A stretch of DNA of 64,000 bases, from positions 1 to 64,000 of the forward strand of contig JBBELK010000515.1 in NCBI GenBank assembly GCA_037783545.1. Reading direction: 5' to 3'. Every line of letters begins with the position of its first letter. Position 1 is the first letter of the stretch. The notes beneath the pieces were generated by a model that saw only the letters and a program-made list of their open reading frames with translations, was not told the DNA's origin and ran no database searches. The stretch is from Henricia sp. BOLD:AAB3569 (taxonomy: Eukaryota; Echinodermata; Asteroidea; Spinulosida; Echinasteridae). Positions 42,347 to 53,300 of this stretch are shown piece after piece. The translations under genes and the position numbers were made by a program.

Positions 42347-42959
42347 ATGTATCATGAATTGATTACCGACACTGGAAAATGGTCTTTCTGACATCACAGC
42401 TAGTACTGCATTATGACTTCTATTAATTTACATAAATAGTGCACAAGTTTTGGTGTTGTAGAAATAACTAAGACAATTGACTGCAAAAAGTGGATTTATC
42501 GTACTTTTTCCATTTTGGGGGAAATTCCACAGTTATGTGTAAGTTTGATTGCCTTCCATGCAAATGCTCCCGAGCCAACGGAACTTTGTTGTCGGGGACC
42601 GTGATTCGATATGAGTGCAACCTCTATGTTTTTGTGTGCATGTTTATTATTCATGATTATGTACATGTACATATGCTAATCAGGCCACATAGATTTTCTG
42701 AAGAAACTTTTAAGTTGCACATTTCCACACATGTACTTCCGCTGAATAAATATGCTCCAAATTTTATTTTATGTTAATGAATTTGGACAGTGGATTGTAT
42801 TAAAAAGATCATTAATAATTAGTTATATTAATTACCAATTTTACTCTTCAGTCTTTTAAAACATACCGAGAGACTGGTATTTTAAACAAATCAGTTCTGA
42901 AGGGACCTACGATCACGCCGCATTAATTCGTAAAAGGCCGTTTTGCTCCCACATAAAGT
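42347..42959. other. Gene-free stretch
   Basis: No exon or repeat recognised. Confidence 0.4.
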
Positions 42960-43195
42960 TTCTTCGCCGGGCCTCTCTCCCGGCAGTCGTAGTGGTGTCC
43001 CAGGTTCGAATCCGGGGCGTGTATGTGGATTAGGTTTGCAGTCCCTACTTGACCGCGTGGGTTTTCCTCCCACTTCTAAAACTGCAACTCATTCTTAGTC
43101 ATCTTAAGTTGATAATAAAGTATAGTTAAAGCTAAAACCGTATAGTTGATGGCATCATCAAGGGCCTTATTTGCCGAAGATGCCATAAATTAACA
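42960..43195 (+). mobile_element. tRNA-derived SINE, family 1 (plus strand)
   Basis: CAGGTTCGAATCCGGGGCGT (B box), TTTGCAGTCCCTACTTGACC, GCGTGGGTTTTCCTCCCAC and the tail GGCATCATCAAGGGCC with TTGCCGAAGATGCCATAAA. It is the reverse-orientation counterpart of 7345-7612. Confidence 0.75.
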
Positions 43196-43619
43196 ATAAC
43201 TTTCTCTCCCTCTTTCTCTTCGGAGCACCCTGCTAAGCGGTTGGCCATAAGTCGGACAGACTCACACCAAATGGCCAAAGGGGCATCTACTGCTATGTCT
43301 TCTTAGCTCTTTTTGTATTGGGCGAGTTGATCGATAACCTGATAACATTTTTAAAAGTTATTAATAGATGCAAACTTGGCACGTTTGTTAACATCTTGGT
43401 GTTTAATTATCATGTTTGAATACAATTTAAATATGAAATAAGATACTGCATTGGTTTATGGGATTTATAGCCATGAATATCTGTTGTAGTGTTTAGTTTC
43501 GTCAGTTGATGAAAATAATGTAGTCTGTAGTTAGGTGTTCTTAGAGAGCGGCCTATGCCAAAAGGTAAGCTGATATTTTTATAAGAGTACTACCATTTGC
43601 ACATGTGGGCTGTATATGT
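43196..43619. other. Gene-free stretch
   Basis: No exon or repeat recognised. Confidence 0.4.
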
Positions 43620-43952
43620 GGGTACTGTGGCTGAGTGGTTTGGGTCATCATAGTCAAAACTATGGGGTTGAAAACTTGGGGTTGCGGGTTCAAACCTCCC
43701 CCCGGCTGCGGTACCTGTGCCCTTGAGCAAGGCACTCAACCACACTTGCTCCATCCTTTGGAAGGGATGTAAAGCCGTTGGTCCAGTGTGTTAGGTTACG
43801 CACTTTAAAGATCCCAGAGCATTCTTTTGTGAAGAGCATGGGGATTACCTAGTGTTTCTGGCCATTTCTAATTCTTTATGGGTTTTCTCATGCTTCGGAG
43901 TGACAGTGCAATGGCCACTTTTGAGAAATCCTTAGTATGAATACTAGAAAGA
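43620..43952 (+). mobile_element. Full-length SINE with V-like core (copy d)
   Basis: Head GGTACTGTGGCTGAGTGG and B box GCGGGTTCAAACC, core GTGCCCTTGAGCAAGGCACT, body ATGTAAAGCCGTTGGTCCAG, and tail GTATGAATACTAGAAAGAAA. It is the most complete reference copy in the window. Confidence 0.85.
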
Positions 43953-44160
43953 AAAACAAATAATATACACAGTTGAATTAAGATAGCGAAGGTTAGATCG
44001 GGTCAGCTAAGATAAAAAGGTGTTTGGAATTTGGGCAAGAGCTGATTTACATCTGGAAAGTTTGGTTAAAGTCAAAGTTTTTTCGGCCAGTGGGTAAGTT
44101 TATGATCAGATCATCGCAATCTTTTTAATGGAATTTATTAACTCTGATGTACAATATATG

Positions 44161-44487
44161 GGTAATTTCCAAAATTAGGGGTCCAAAAGTGTGACATGCT
44201 TTTAAAGATTTTTAAGTGTGTTTAGTGATTGAAAGTGGTTTTCCAATAGAAAATATTTGTTTTTATTTTCATAAATGCCACTTAAATTTAACGTTTATGT
44301 GTGGATAAGGCACATGCAAACTCATTCTACAGCTAATTTTCATTCAAGAATATGATGCTATAATCACAGGTCACAGTCCACATGTATTACGAAGAATCTG
44401 TGATCACGAGTGGCAATTTTTGATGCACAGGGTGTCGTACATAACTGGGACACCAAATGTTTTGGACCCCTAATTTTGGGATTTACC
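44161..44487. mobile_element. Inverted-terminal element with AATTAGGGGTCC ends
   Basis: GGTAATTTCCAAAATTAGGG and GTCCAAAAGTGT are mirrored by TTTTGGACCCC and TAATTTTGGGATTTACC. A solo end occurs at 31324-31350. Confidence 0.7.
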
Positions 44488-44999
44488 ATACATGTATACA
44501 CATGTTATATGTCAAGCAATTTTCCTGAGAAAACAACGTTTTTATGCCATGTTGCTCAAATACTTTTTTTTTAATGTTTCAAAATCTCTTTTAGTTTATA
44601 ACTGGAGAGTAAATTCCAGACCATGTTGTTCTATTTATGTAGGTTTTTTTCTGTGACTACCACGTCACCACTTGCATTTACGTTTGACACCAAACTTTAG
44701 AACAAGTTCATCTAGCAAATAAATAGAGATTGGTGGCCATCAAGTGCGAGTCCGACTCTGTTGTCTCGAGAAGAAGTAATTCTTCACCCCGTGGACGAGC
44801 CACCCTAGTCACCAACCAACCCCCGGGATTGCCATTTATACAGTCAAATGCTGTTTGTGAATCTTAAATTTAATATTTGCACAAACTTATGCATGAAATT
44901 TACATATGCAAACAATACAAATTAGTGCGATCGACACAATATACTCATAAAGAAGAAATGCAAAATTTTTCTCTGATCAAGGAGGCCAAAAGATATAAC
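44488..44999. other. Gene-free stretch
   Basis: Nothing recognisable. Confidence 0.35.
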
Positions 45000-45180
45000 A
45001 TATTATTTGTATGAACACCTCTTGTAGCAAGACTGACTGCACCAGCCTCCGGAAGAGCCACTAAGGCAGGGTGCGCCACTCTGCCTCCCTTACATCATGT
45101 TGGGGTGTATAGGAGGTACGCAGATGCAGTGGTCAGCTCATCCCAAGCAGGTTTAATCGGGTTGATAACCCAACTGTAGG
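45000..45180 (-). pseudogene. Tc1-type transposase fragment, second copy
   Basis: The minus strand shares CTTGGGATGAGCTGA (AWDEL-like), GGCAGAGTGGCGCACCCTGC, TCTTCCGGAGGCTGGTGCAG and AGAGGTGTTCATACAAAT with 31065-31285. It has several stops and is shorter. Confidence 0.6.
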
Positions 45181-45734
45181 ATTCTCCCAGAAACAGAAAT
45201 GTCACATTTCCCTGCTGTTTGGAATCACTTTGTTCAAACAAGTCCACTTGGACCTGGACGAAATCACTGAAGTGGAATACAGTAGTCTTGAAAGTGATTC
45301 CAAAGTGATTGGTCGATCAGTGCACAAGTTCACTATTGATTGCTTTCCGTGACGTAGAACATCCGGGAATGTTTGGGCGTCAATAGACGCACATGAACAC
45401 GCATAAAAAATACTCACCATTCGAAAATGTTGAACGCGCGTGTTGCGATACGTTCAAATTATTGAGCATGTTGTCAGTTTGCAAAAACGAAAGTGTTTTT
45501 ACTTAATCGCGATTTTTAGCCCGAAGAAATGCATTTTATCTAACAGCCATAGAGCAACAAAGGTAAGTGCAACCAATGCGCTTTTTTGGCCGGTAATCAC
45601 TCGAGTCACGTGGTTCATGAAAAATGACACCCAAAATGGTGGATGGAAGGCGTGTTGTCACCGGAGAGCAATCAATTCAACAGACTTCTGTTTTCTGTTT
45701 TCATCAATAATTGATATTTTAAGAAAATCGCATC
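45181..45734. other. Gene-free stretch
   Basis: Only short GGAATCACTTT/AAAGTGATTCC inverted blocks at 45221-45310 are noticed; no exon. Confidence 0.4.
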
Positions 45735-45830
45735 TTCAGTTACGACGAGTCGTAAACATTAGTGAAATCGACCCCTGGTTCCATAAAGCAGTGCAGTGAT
45801 TACACCAACCTTTGCAGCAAATCTTATAGA
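45735..45830. repeat. Inverted partner of 40157-40235
   Basis: CAGTTACGACGAGTCGTAAA, TTAGTGAAATCGACCCCTGG and TCCATAAAGCAGTGCAGTGA are the exact or near-exact reverse of the block at 40157-40235, 5.5 kb away. Confidence 0.75.
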
Positions 45831-46019
45831 ATTACATTGTGTATAGCCAATTTTGTGGCAAAAAAGCTGTTTTTTTACAAAAGCTACTTTAAAAACCCTG
45901 GGGCTATTAAAAGCTGCACTTATTTTAAGCTTAGGAGCAGACACACATACAAAAATAAACTTGCAAAAACCATGAAAGTCTCTGTTCCTGTACATCACAC
46001 ACACTGCAATTCTTCATGC

Positions 46020-46225
46020 TGGAAAGATTACCATGCACGGACACCCACAGAGACCCCCATACACTAAAGCTATGGGACAACTGTCGACATTTTATAGGTT
46101 TTTCTTAATAAATTTATGACACTTTCCCTCTTAATTTTGCGTATCAAACTAAAATTTTTACATGGTTTATATGCCAAAACAAGGAGAATTCTGGTTGTCC
46201 GTGCATGGTAACTAACCCCAATTAT
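46020..46225. mobile_element. Foldback with CCATGCACGGACACCC ends
   Basis: TTACCATGCACGGACACCC on the left and GGTTGTCCGTGCATGGTAA on the right. A related unit is at 63515-63690 (CATGCACGGACACCCAGATT, ACCATGTAAAAAGTTTG). Confidence 0.65.
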
Positions 46226-46513
46226 TTGTCCCCCCTTACATCCAACATTGACAAATTCAAAATCGGCACTGTACTGGCAGCCTTATTTCAAATGCTGAGC
46301 CCTTGTATGTGATACGTCGCAGGCGTTTCATTTGCAAAATCGATTCCTCAAAAAGATGGAATGGATTTTAATCGACTTCAGAGAGAACTCAGTACAAGAC
46401 GACTATAAAATACATTATTGTAAACCTATATATGGGCCTGTACAGTAAAAACTGCTCGGACTGTTTCTGAAAAATGAAGTATACTTTGGGCAAGTTTGAT
46501 TGACTATAGTTAA

Positions 46514-46922
46514 TTATAACACGCCTCCGTCTGATTCTCAATTCTGACTGGCTGAAACACAGTCACGTGCATAAAATTTGCATCAGCGTGAACTAGACGC
46601 GCGTATCAAGCTTCGAATGCATGCGTCATTTCCTGCTGGTGTTCCTGACTGGGCACTAGTCTCATAAACTAGTGCCCAATTACTGAGCCCTCTGGAGGTT
46701 GCCAACTGTGTTAGTGAACAGCAACTCGGAAACCGATGCTAGAAAGCCAAACGTTCCTTAAAGTTTAACGAACAAACTGCCTAACTCTTGGGGTGCTTAT
46801 TGTTGAAGGGTTCAATGTTCAAAATTCTGCCTTTTTGTACAAAAACCTACATAATGATGGATTGCTTCTTTAATCTTAGCATATTTCATTGCATTAATAT
46901 TTTGGACAGAGGCGTGTTATAA
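46514..46922. mobile_element. Inverted-terminal element with TTATAACACGCCTC ends
   Basis: TTATAACACGCCTCCGTC and GACAGAGGCGTGTTATAA pair with one mismatch. An internal GGGCACTAGT/ACTAGTGCCC hairpin and GTCACGTGC are present. Confidence 0.8.
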
Positions 46923-47010
46923 AACATATGGACTGACATAATTAGGTCACCAGTGGACACCTATGTATCCCTTGGGACTGAATGACCACAAAAGGGTCCT
47001 AGGCTATATA

Positions 47011-47158
47011 ATAGACTGTATCGAATAGCCGCCATTTTGTGGGACACCTTTTGTTACTTAAACCGTTCAACAATGGAAGAACAATATGTGCAACTATGCA
47101 TTTCCTAAAGGAACAAAGAAACTGCCCCACGAAATGGCGGCTATTCGATACGGTCTAT
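47011..47158. mobile_element. 148-bp MITE, family C, copy 2
   Basis: Ends ATAGACTGTATCGAATAGCC and GGCTATTCGATACGGTCTAT. It has the same interior and length as 19223-19370. Confidence 0.88.
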
Positions 47159-47917
47159 ACATGTACATGTAGAACACTCACAGCCCCTTGGGGCCCATAG
47201 ATGTGCACTAGTGACCTCATTGCCAGTCCATATGTGTAACGGTATACTATAGTTGCGATGGTTAGTCGTGTCTGGTCAACCATTTGGAACCAGCCCATAG
47301 CGCACGGGTACCCAACAGGTATTGAGTTGAGTTCTGCACAGAACCAGTTGACTAACCAAAGGCGTTCGCACTTGAACGCAAGTGCACGTGTGCTGCCAAA
47401 TGTTTAACCAGTGGTTTAACTCTAGTCGTAAATTGAACTTTCTCTGTTTTTGAGTTGTGGTCAGACCAGGTATATCCATATTTATTTGAATACATTTGCA
47501 CCTTTAAATTCGCTGGCAGAGTGTGACGTCAATTTCCGCGTGGACGCGTTCACTTCTTTGACAATGGTTCACGCTACTTGCATGGCAATGCGTTTCTCCT
47601 TTCGTTATTGCACAGAAGCCACAAGGGGAACATTTTCTGTTGAGTTTTCTGCTACAACCATCACGAAATGAGGAGGCAGGATAGTGTGTCGCTACGAGAG
47701 TAGGTATGAGCAAACCATTGCAAGTCATTATTGTCCTCATTTTCTAATATTTCCTTCTAAAATAATAATAGAAAAATACCCTGTGCGCAAACACAATAGA
47801 TGTAAAACGTGAGCGTAAACCAGTAACCATAGTTGCGGTCCTGCGCCCGCAGTGTGATGTCACGACTCTGCCAGCGAATACACAATTTTACCAAAATGGT
47901 CGTTATAACATGTCCAT
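47159..47917. other. Gene-free stretch, presumably 3' flank of the phosphatase gene
   Basis: No exon recognised. It would contain the 3'UTR of the minus-strand gene at 47918-48463. Confidence 0.4.
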
Positions 47918-48463
47918 TCACCAAACTAAGTTCTTGTACTCGGCTTCGTACACATCCGGTATCATCCCAATTCGGGAATTCACCATCTTAACACTACTGT
48001 GCCCAAAAAGCGCTTTCTCGTACACAATCATCTGTCGCCAAAAACCTGCATTTGGGTGTACGACCGGTCGTCGCGCCTTGACAAATGCGTAGGCCTGACG
48101 AAGCGTCATACGGCTGTATTTCATCAAGTAGACAATGCAAAGCGTAGCAGATCTGCTCCGTCCAGCGAAACAATGTACCAGCACTCGACCGCCCTGTTTT
48201 TTTACGCCGTGTACAATGTCCGCGACTCGGTCAAAGTAGTTATAAAGCGGGGCTGAGGGAATATCGTCGACCGGGATGCGCGTTGTAGTGATCTGTTTTG
48301 GGTAATGGGGCATCGGGCATTGTGTGCTGAGAGTCGCGTTAACGACGTGGGTAATCCCTCGCACGTTGAGGTTCGTGGCGCTACTCGCAGCCTGGGCGCT
48401 GCTTATCAGGAGAAAGTCCGTCAGTTGCGCCATGGAGTGAAATGCGGACGGGGCGTAGGCCAT
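47918..48463 (-). CDS. Atypical dual-specificity phosphatase, DUSP14/18/21 type
   Basis: 181 residues, uninterrupted. The start chosen is the ATG at 48463 (AAAATGG, strong context); the open frame extends upstream only without an ATG. The active site VHCFAGRSRSATLC carries C98 and R104 of the C-x5-R loop, and the general acid Asp is in PVDDIPSAPL (66/67). Flanking family motifs are NVRGITHVVNAT, YFDRVADIVH, VKARRPVVHPNAGFWRQ and IPDVYEAEYK. The last is typical of DUSP14/18/21, which dephosphorylate Ser/Thr/Tyr on MAP kinases and other substrates in cytosol or mitochondria. A splice acceptor TTTTTCAG at 48541 on the minus strand suggests a 5'UTR intron, as in vertebrate relatives. Which paralogue it is cannot be decided, so no symbol is given. 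Confidence 0.93.
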   Translation of the reverse strand: MAYAPSAFHSMAQLTDFLLISSAQAASSATNLNVRGITHVVNATLSTQCPMPHYPKQITTTRIPVDDIPSAPLYNYFDRVADIVHGVKKQGGRVLVHCFAGRSRSATLCIVYLMKYSRMTLRQAYAFVKARRPVVHPNAGFWRQMIVYEKALFGHSSVKMVNSRIGMIPDVYEAEYKNLVW

Positions 48464-48540
48464 TTTTGTGACGTTTAGCACCAGCTTGTCCACTTGCACA
48501 TTGAGCAAATGTCACATCTCATATTCTTGTATGTAGCAAC

Positions 48541-48879
48541 CTGAAAAAGAAAGGTAATGCATTAATTACTTTTTTCTTACAAACTTAATAACCCGTATAT
48601 TGACATAAATGCATTGAATACACGTTAGTATAAAGGTACTCTTCTTTCATGTCAAACTGAACAATTTTGCAGAAAGAACTCCAAACCCAGCCACTGTCTG
48701 GGACTCCATCTACAAATATATGGGGTAGTCCAAGTAACTCCCTAGGGTGTCTGTAAAATCGTATTGATTTGAGGATTAAAGAGTGGTAGGGTTAAAATCG
48801 CTTTTTTAACACTAGGACGTGACATGATGTCGTGTCGCATCTTAATGTTAAAGTGATATCGATTTAAATTTCCGTTAAT
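48541..48879. other. Upstream DNA of the phosphatase gene
   Basis: Begins with the presumed acceptor of a 5'UTR intron. No further exon is recognisable. Confidence 0.35.
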
Positions 48880-49055
48880 ATTCTGTCGGTCGTGGCCACA
48901 TCACATATGAGTGAAAACAACGGTGTGCCCATATGGTGACAAGCGAAGGAACAAAGCCATTGTCTACGCAACACGTACACGTAAGCATTTGTTTTCACTC
49001 CAGTCACGGTGCTATGCCCGTATACAAAGGCATATGACACGGAATATGACACCAG
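48880..49055. mobile_element. ATTCTGTCGGTCG MITE, copy 1
   Basis: Shares ATTCTGTCGGTCG, GTGAAAACAA, TTGTCTACGCAACACGTA, ACTCCAGTCACGGTG and ACAAAGGCATATGACAC with 61264-61475 in the same order. The right terminus is decayed. Confidence 0.7.
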
Positions 49056-49155
49056 GTCAACAAAGCTAAGGTTACCTCAGCTCTGACCATAGCCCTATCC
49101 ATAGATTTTGAACTCAATTGAAGTCTGGAAGTTGTGACTGCATGCAGATACTTTT

Positions 49156-49916
49156 ATTATTTCTTTCTGGTATTCATACAAAGGATTCCTCTAAAGTGCC
49201 CATTGCACTGTCACTCGCAAGCGTGAGGAAACCCATGAAAAATTAGAAATGGCCAGAGAACACCGGGGAATCCCCTTGCAGGCTTGCAAGAATGTTCTGG
49301 TACATTGTATCTTTAAAGTGTGTTACCTAACACACTGGACCTTTACACCCCTTTCGAAGGATAGAGCAAATGTGGTCGAGTGCCTTGCTCAAGGGCACAG
49401 GTACGTACGTGTACCACAGCCGGGGGAAGGGGGTGTGGGTGAAAAACGGACCCTCCGGATCCTTCCAGATCTTCCGGATCTTTTTCAAAAATGGCTATTT
49501 AATGAACAGAAAGTGCCTAGTTTGACTTCTTAATACGCTTTTATACCTTTTACCGCCATGTACAGGCCTTATTTTTAAAGATCCGGCGTGGAAAAAAACC
49601 AATTTCTTTTTTCTTAGTGTCCTGCACTTCCTACGCCTATTTCTTCGAAAATGTCACTTTGTGGATAGTCGATGTGGTGTATGATTACAAATTGGTGCAA
49701 TACATGGTGGTAAAAGGTATATAAGCGTATTTAGAAGTCAAACTAGGTACTTTATGTTCGTTAAATATCAATTTTTAACAAAGATCCGGAGGGTCCGACT
49801 TTTACAGACTGCCGGGGGAAGGTTCGAACCCGCGACCCCAAGTTTTCAGGTATGATTTGCGAGTAGACCCAAAGTCATGAAACTTGAAAGTGGCCAAACC
49901 ACTCGGCCACGGTACC
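49156..49916 (-). mobile_element. SINE with V-like core (copy e) interrupted by a MITE
   Basis: The minus-strand copy has its head at 49823-49916 (TACCGTGGCCGAGTGGTTTG, B box GCGGGTTCGAACC) and core plus tail at 49156-49421 (GTGCCCTTGAGCAAGGCACT). The two parts are separated by the family E MITE, and joining them restores the order seen at 43620-43952. Confidence 0.85.
49431..49813. mobile_element. MITE family E, copy 2, inserted in a SINE
   Basis: Flanked by the 9-bp duplication GGGGGAAGG (49422-49430 and 49814-49822). Sequence and termini are nearly identical to 24577-24968, including GGACCCTCCGGATC repeats. The high similarity suggests recent activity. Confidence 0.93.
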
Positions 49917-50374
49917 CTATCATCACAATGATCAATACTAACGAATATTCACAATAGCGGAAATGACAAAATCCCCCACAGCGTTTTTTCAGTTCGTATG
50001 TTTTTGTTTAAAGTGGAGAAAACCTACGCATTAAAAGTCGTCCAAAAGACTTGAAAGGAAAGAAAGAAACGAAATGTCAGCTCTGTGAAAAGTGCAGGGC
50101 GCCCTCTTGCGACCTGCCTTTTTAAAGTCTGTCTAGGATCTGGTACCCATTTCAACAGTCTTCATAATGAGAATATTTCTAGATTGGTTGCCTGACTATT
50201 TTGCGTGTCACGCCGCCGGTCGATCGAGGGCACGGGGGCAACAGCTGGTATTTCATCATGTGGAAAATATCGTAATTTTTAAAAGTTGTTTGAGGCTGAA
50301 AACAATGGACGTTTTCCGGAAATATTGTCTCCAAAAATCTGCAGTGAAGGTGTCGCACATTCCCTGCAACAAAT
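49917..50374 (+). promoter_or_regulatory. NUS1 upstream region
   Basis: The only DNA between the SINE and the NUS1 ATG. No TATA box in a convincing place and no other gene; promoter by position only. Confidence 0.3.
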
Positions 50375-53300
50375 ATGGCTTTTTATGACGGAGCTGTCCT
50401 GAAGTTTGTGCACGTTACTTTTGGTCTTGTACATTTTTTGTGGACGTGGTTGTGGAACTGGAAACCATTGCTAAAAAAACTGAGCAGTCAAAATCTGACC
50501 CTGGCAAAGACAAAGTGCAGGCGAGACGCCAAAGATTTAAGTAAACTCCCGTGCCATCTTGGTCTGCTGTTGACAGAGGAGAACATTTCCTACAGAGATG
50601 TTTGCGCTGTTTTGGTGTGGAGTATGGCACTTGGAATTTCTTACATAAGTGTTTATGATTGGCAAGGTGAATGCAATGCCAATAAACCTTATCGACGTTC
50701 TCAATGCATTATGGGATTGGATGACACAATTGCCCGGCCAAATGTGCATAAACCTATGAGGCGGACACCAACTCGGCAACTTTTTTACTCATTTTCACGA
50801 AAACCAAAAAGATTTAAAGAATCAACCTCCCACCACTTTATCTTTGACACATATCAAACATTCTGACAAACATGTCCCGAAACAGAAATGTTGCAAATGC
50901 GAGAAATCTTTGGGGATTCCCTTCGTATCGGTAGAGTCCGAGTACCACGCTCGCAGCTCGGTATGCGCTATGCAACATACGCCGTAAAATTTATATTGGT
51001 GGGGGAGTCCGTGTACACGGACTCGTATGCAGCACACTCAATCCGTCCAGCACTGTGCCGATACGGCGTGTGTTGCATAGCGCATACCGAGCTGCGAGCG
51101 TGGTACTCGGACTCTACCGATACGAAGGGAATCCCCAAAGATTTCTCGCATTTGCAACATTTCTGTTTCGGGACATGTTTGTCAGAATGTTTGATATGTG
51201 TCAAAGATAAAGTGGTGGGAGGTTGATTCTTGAACTCTTTTTGGTTTTCGTGAAAATGAGTAAAAAAGTTGCCGAGTTGGTGTCCGCCTCATAGGTTTAT
51301 GCACATTTGGCCGGGCAATTTTGTCATCCAATCCCATAATGCATTGAGAACGTCGATAAGGTTTATTTATTTTATAATTTTAGGAAAAAGACCATACACG
51401 TTCACCAGTTGAGACTCCATGCACTAAGTCTATGGAGCATGACATAAAAATCCCAAGTCTTTTCAAAGAAAAAGTTGAAATTTTCTCACTGCTAAAATTT
51501 CCTATAAACTAAATTAACACTTTGTCATAGGCCTATCATATTATTAGGAAAAATTAGTGTTGAACGTGTATGGAATTTATAACTAGGCCTAGGCCTGTGC
51601 ATTTTCGAAACATTTGTTTTATTTCGATTGAATATTCAATATTTGATGCATGAATTTGACAAAACGGTTTGGCGTGAAATTAATTGATTTTGGCACATCC
51701 AAACACACAGCTCACAGGCCTTTTTATTGCTGACTTTGCCGCCTCAAAAAAGAATCTGTGCTGCAGAAATTATCGTCGGCTTTACAGTGGACTCGTGGTT
51801 GAACGCAAATGACATCAAAATAATGTTCACTTATTCCTAGCTGAAAGACATGTTTGGTTTGAAATAATTGGGGTATTCTTTCCGTATACATTGAACAAAG
51901 ATTTGAAGGAAATTACCTCCTGGAATAAACATTTGCGACAAAAGTGCAAGTAGGAAGTATCTTAAAATTGGATGATCTGTTGATTCCAGGAGGTAATTTC
52001 ATTCAAATCTTTGTTCAATGTATAATTTAAAAAATACCGAAATTGGAGTGGAAAAAGCACATGTACCAACTATTTGATAAAATAATTTTTCTGTTAATTT
52101 ATGTCAAGAACAAGATTGAGTGGTTGCTAGATTTTGCATTTTTTCCCTCTTTTTCTTACAGGAACACTAAAAAGGAACGCAGTACTCCTCAAAAGTCATT
52201 TAGATAAATTACAAGAAGAGATTTTGGGAAGGGAAAAATCCAAATACACATACAAAATTCACCAGAGTCGTAGTAAAAAACATAGCAGTGATGGTACGTA
52301 TTTCAACTTTTTGAAAACAATATTTGCATTCTCATTACTCACGAAGATTGTGCAGTTTAATTATCATGCTTTACCACTGTTTGGTTAGTGATGAGAATAT
52401 TTTCCTACCAATTAATGCGTTCATCTTCTTCCAAAATTGACCTTATCGCAAATACCACCACCGCTTTCGTGAGTTTCCACAAAAGCAGAACTATATTGGG
52501 GCACACTGCCCCATTTTTCCCACACTAGTGCAGTTCTGCTTTTGTGCAAACTCACCTAAGCGGTAATTACAATGTACAACAAGGTCTATAGAAGAAATAA
52601 AATTAACTTGTTCTTGGAACATAACGTATTAAAGCCCCAAAAAACTAAGTCTGACAGCATACCTTTTTAAAAACCTCCCTGTACAAATTTCCCACGTAAC
52701 TTACATCCTGGAAGCCTGTCCGCATTGAACTTTTTTTGGAAAAACTTACCAAGATGATGGGTACATTGTACTTTCCCATTTTAATTCCATTGCGGACAGC
52801 CTAGGACGCTGTCCTCTAAGTAACTTTTTCCGAGTCCAGCTGTTACTTTTTCTGGCCAACTGCTCCCCAGGAAAATTTACCACGAGACTTTTCCCGAGAT
52901 GATAAGTCCAGTGCGGACACAGCGAGTCGGTAACAGTGCTCTGGAAGCGTACGTCCAGGCCGTGAAGGTCATACTATGAAGGGACACTGCGCATGCTCTC
53001 CCACAGTCTCAGTAAAATTCTCCTAGGTGTCAAAAATTCCAAATGCCGACAGCAGTAAAATTTACCTATTTTTCATTTTACCATCGTCTTGGTAACCCCT
53101 CCCAAAAAACAGACTAAAATGTCCTACAAGTGTCTGTCCATGTTACATACATGTTTTACTCAAAAGTGCACTTTTCCGTACCGGGTACAAAGGAATATTT
53201 TGTAGTTCAACACCCACAGGCTTTTACATTAACTCAAATCACAAAGGCCAATGGCCCGATTTGGCCCTGATTTCCCTTCAAGATACTTGAGGCCAACTTG

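Noticed and set aside
41890-42391. Coding gene suggested by open frames (SFGETAYFDMEP etc.)
   Set aside because: The homologous repeat at 62875-63420 has stops and frame changes at the same place.
48464-48508. Longer start for the phosphatase
   Set aside because: The upstream extension begins with TTG, not ATG. The ATG at 48463 has good context and matches family length.
50822-51226. Overlapping open frames of similar sequence on both strands
   Set aside because: Mirror images created by the 304-bp inverted repeat; no domain.
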